From positions 1 to 6,240 of the forward strand of contig CANHJJ010000116.1 of the NCBI GenBank assembly GCA_947460565.1: a stretch of DNA of 6,240 nucleotides, read 5' to 3'. The notes under the pieces are model-generated. The model was not told the DNA's origin. It made no database searches and worked only from the letters and a program-made list of their open reading frames with translations. Shown piece by piece: positions 4,901 to 6,240 of this stretch. This stretch comes from Bacteroidota bacterium (GTDB lineage: Bacteria; Bacteroidota; Bacteroidia; UKL13-3). The position numbers were made by a program, and so were the translations under genes. The number at the start of each line of letters is the position of its first letter. Positions within the stretch are counted from its first letter, which is position 1.

Positions 4901-6240
4901 ATGACATCAAAGTACATCTTCGTTACAGGCGGAGTAGCATCATCATTGGGAAAAGGTATTATCGCAGCTTCATTGGCTAAATTGTTACAAGCCAGAGGCT
5001 ACACGGTTACGATTCAAAAACTGGATCCCTATATCAATGTTGACCCAGGAACCTTAAACCCATACGAACATGGTGAGTGTTATGTGACTGAAGATGGTGC
5101 TGAAACGGATTTAGATTTGGGACATTATGAAAGATTTTTGAACACCCCAACCTCACAATCTAATAATGTTACTACGGGTCGTATTTATCAGCATGTAATT
5201 GAAAAAGAACGCAAAGGTGATTTTTTAGGAAAGACAGTGCAGGTTGTTCCTCATATTACAGATGAGATAAAACGCAGAATAAAATTATTGGGTGAAACGG
5301 GTCAGTATGAAATTATCATCACTGAAATTGGTGGAACTGTTGGTGATATTGAGTCATTGCCATATATAGAAGCAGTTCGTCAGTTGAATTGGGAAATGAA
5401 AGAAGAGGACTGTGTATTTATTCACTTGACATTGCTTCCGTATTTGAGTTCAACCAAAGAACTGAAAACAAAACCTACCCAACATAGTGTTAAAATGTTG
5501 TTAGAAAGCGGAGTGCAGGCTGATATTTTGGTATGCCGTTCAGAACATGCCATCAGCAAAGAGCAAAAGCGTAAGATTGCTTTGTTCTGTAATGTTCAGC
5601 AAGATGCAGTTATTGAGGCATTAGATGTTTCAACCATCTACGATGTGCCAATGATGATGTTGAAAGAGAAGTTGGATAAAATTGTTTTAAGAAAATTAAA
5701 ACTCTCAACCAAAAATGAGCCAGAATTAGAAGAATGGACAAGCTTTCTAACAAAATATAAAAACCCGAAAAATGAAGTAAGGATTGGTTTGGTTGGTAAG
5801 TATGTTGAACTGCCTGATGCCTATAAATCTATCCTTGAGGCCTTCATTCATGCAGGTGCCAAAAATGAATGTAAGGTGGATTTGAAATTGATTCATTCAG
5901 AATTGATAACGGATGAAAACGTTGATCAAAAATTAAGTGAAATGGATGGAATATTGGTTGCTCCAGGTTTTGGAGATAGAGGAATTGAGGGTAAGATAAC
6001 AGCCATAAAATATGCGCGCGAAAACAATGTACCGTTCTTTGGTATTTGTTTAGGAATGCAAATGGCCGTAATTGAGTTTGCTCGCAATGTAATTGGTTGG
6101 AAAGATGCGCATAGCAGCGAAATGGATCCTAAATCTAAACATGCCGTAATTGACATGATGGCCGACCAAAAGGATATCACCATGAAAGGTGGAACCATGC
6201 GTTTGGGTTCTTACACTTGTGAAGTTAAAAAAGATAGCAA
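4901..6240 (+). CDS. pyrG: CTP synthase PyrG, 3' end beyond window
   Basis: PyrG converts UTP, ATP and glutamine to CTP, the last step of pyrimidine nucleotide synthesis, as a cytosolic tetramer. The frame is open from ATG 4901 to the end: 446 complete codons out of about 540 expected. The N-terminal synthetase domain shows the ATP loop VTGGVASSLGKG (8-19), KLDPYINVDPGT, Mg2+ ligand Asp72 in DLDLGHYERF (70-79), Glu142 in TEIGGTVGDIESLP (141-154) and the UTP/CTP-site KTKPTQHSVK (189-198). The class I glutamine amidotransferase domain starts near 294 (IGLVGKYVELPDAYKS), with the oxyanion-hole stretch APGFGDRG (354-361) and nucleophile Cys383 in GICLGMQ. The matching catalytic His and Glu (E. 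coli 515 and 517) lie beyond the window. HGECYVTEDGAETD is the Bacteroidota version of that segment. No disruption is seen. It is transcribed divergently from rhlE. Confidence 0.97.
   Translation, partial: MTSKYIFVTGGVASSLGKGIIAASLAKLLQARGYTVTIQKLDPYINVDPGTLNPYEHGECYVTEDGAETDLDLGHYERFLNTPTSQSNNVTTGRIYQHVIEKERKGDFLGKTVQVVPHITDEIKRRIKLLGETGQYEIIITEIGGTVGDIESLPYIEAVRQLNWEMKEEDCVFIHLTLLPYLSSTKELKTKPTQHSVKMLLESGVQADILVCRSEHAISKEQKRKIALFCNVQQDAVIEALDVSTIYDVPMMMLKEKLDKIVLRKLKLSTKNEPELEEWTSFLTKYKNPKNEVRIGLVGKYVELPDAYKSILEAFIHAGAKNECKVDLKLIHSELITDENVDQKLSEMDGILVAPGFGDRGIEGKITAIKYARENNVPFFGICLGMQMAVIEFARNVIGWKDAHSSEMDPKSKHAVIDMMADQKDITMKGGTMRLGSYTCEVKKDS

Noticed and set aside
5926..6198. Minus-strand open frame inside pyrG.
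   Set aside because: It lies opposite the conserved glutaminase domain of pyrG and has no recognisable motifs of its own.

Overview
The window is an ordinary chromosomal segment of a low-GC member of the Bacteroidota (Bacteroidetes). Three things point there. The promoter-like elements upstream of the first and last genes match the TTG-N19/20-TAnnTTTG form used by the Bacteroidota primary sigma factor. No gene start shows a Shine-Dalgarno sequence, and A/T-rich leaders precede the starts instead. The CTP synthase and DEAD-box helicase sequences also read like Bacteroidota versions of those families. I cannot name a genus.

Layout: bases 1-139 hold a strong-looking promoter (48-81) and a short leader hairpin (91-114), and I see no gene upstream of that promoter. 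queA (140-1186, +) makes the epoxyqueuosine step of tRNA queuosine synthesis. ispD (1236-1898, +) follows after 49 bases and makes the CDP-methylerythritol intermediate of the MEP isoprenoid pathway. Both are probably on one transcript. ispD ends tail to tail with a minus-strand gene, overlapping it by 18 bases. That gene (1881-3413, -) encodes a polytopic membrane protein resembling GT-C glycosyltransferases. Just upstream of it on the same strand is an RhlE-type DEAD-box RNA helicase (3428-4657, -), 14 bases away and apparently started by a TTG codon. A 243-base divergent intergenic region (4658-4900) separates the helicase from pyrG (4901 to beyond the end, +), the CTP synthase. pyrG is cut off before its C-terminal catalytic His/Glu pair.

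The genes are housekeeping functions that do not form one pathway. There is no mobile element, CRISPR array, RNA gene or defence system that I can see, and I found no convincing new multi-gene system. The parts worth a second look are regulatory: the pyrG leader (promoter, C-tract at the likely start site, 5'-terminal hairpin and a 17-codon upstream ORF whose ATG lies in the hairpin), the similar hairpin in the queA leader, and the ispD/GT-C overlap, whose 18 bases form an inverted repeat carrying both stop codons.
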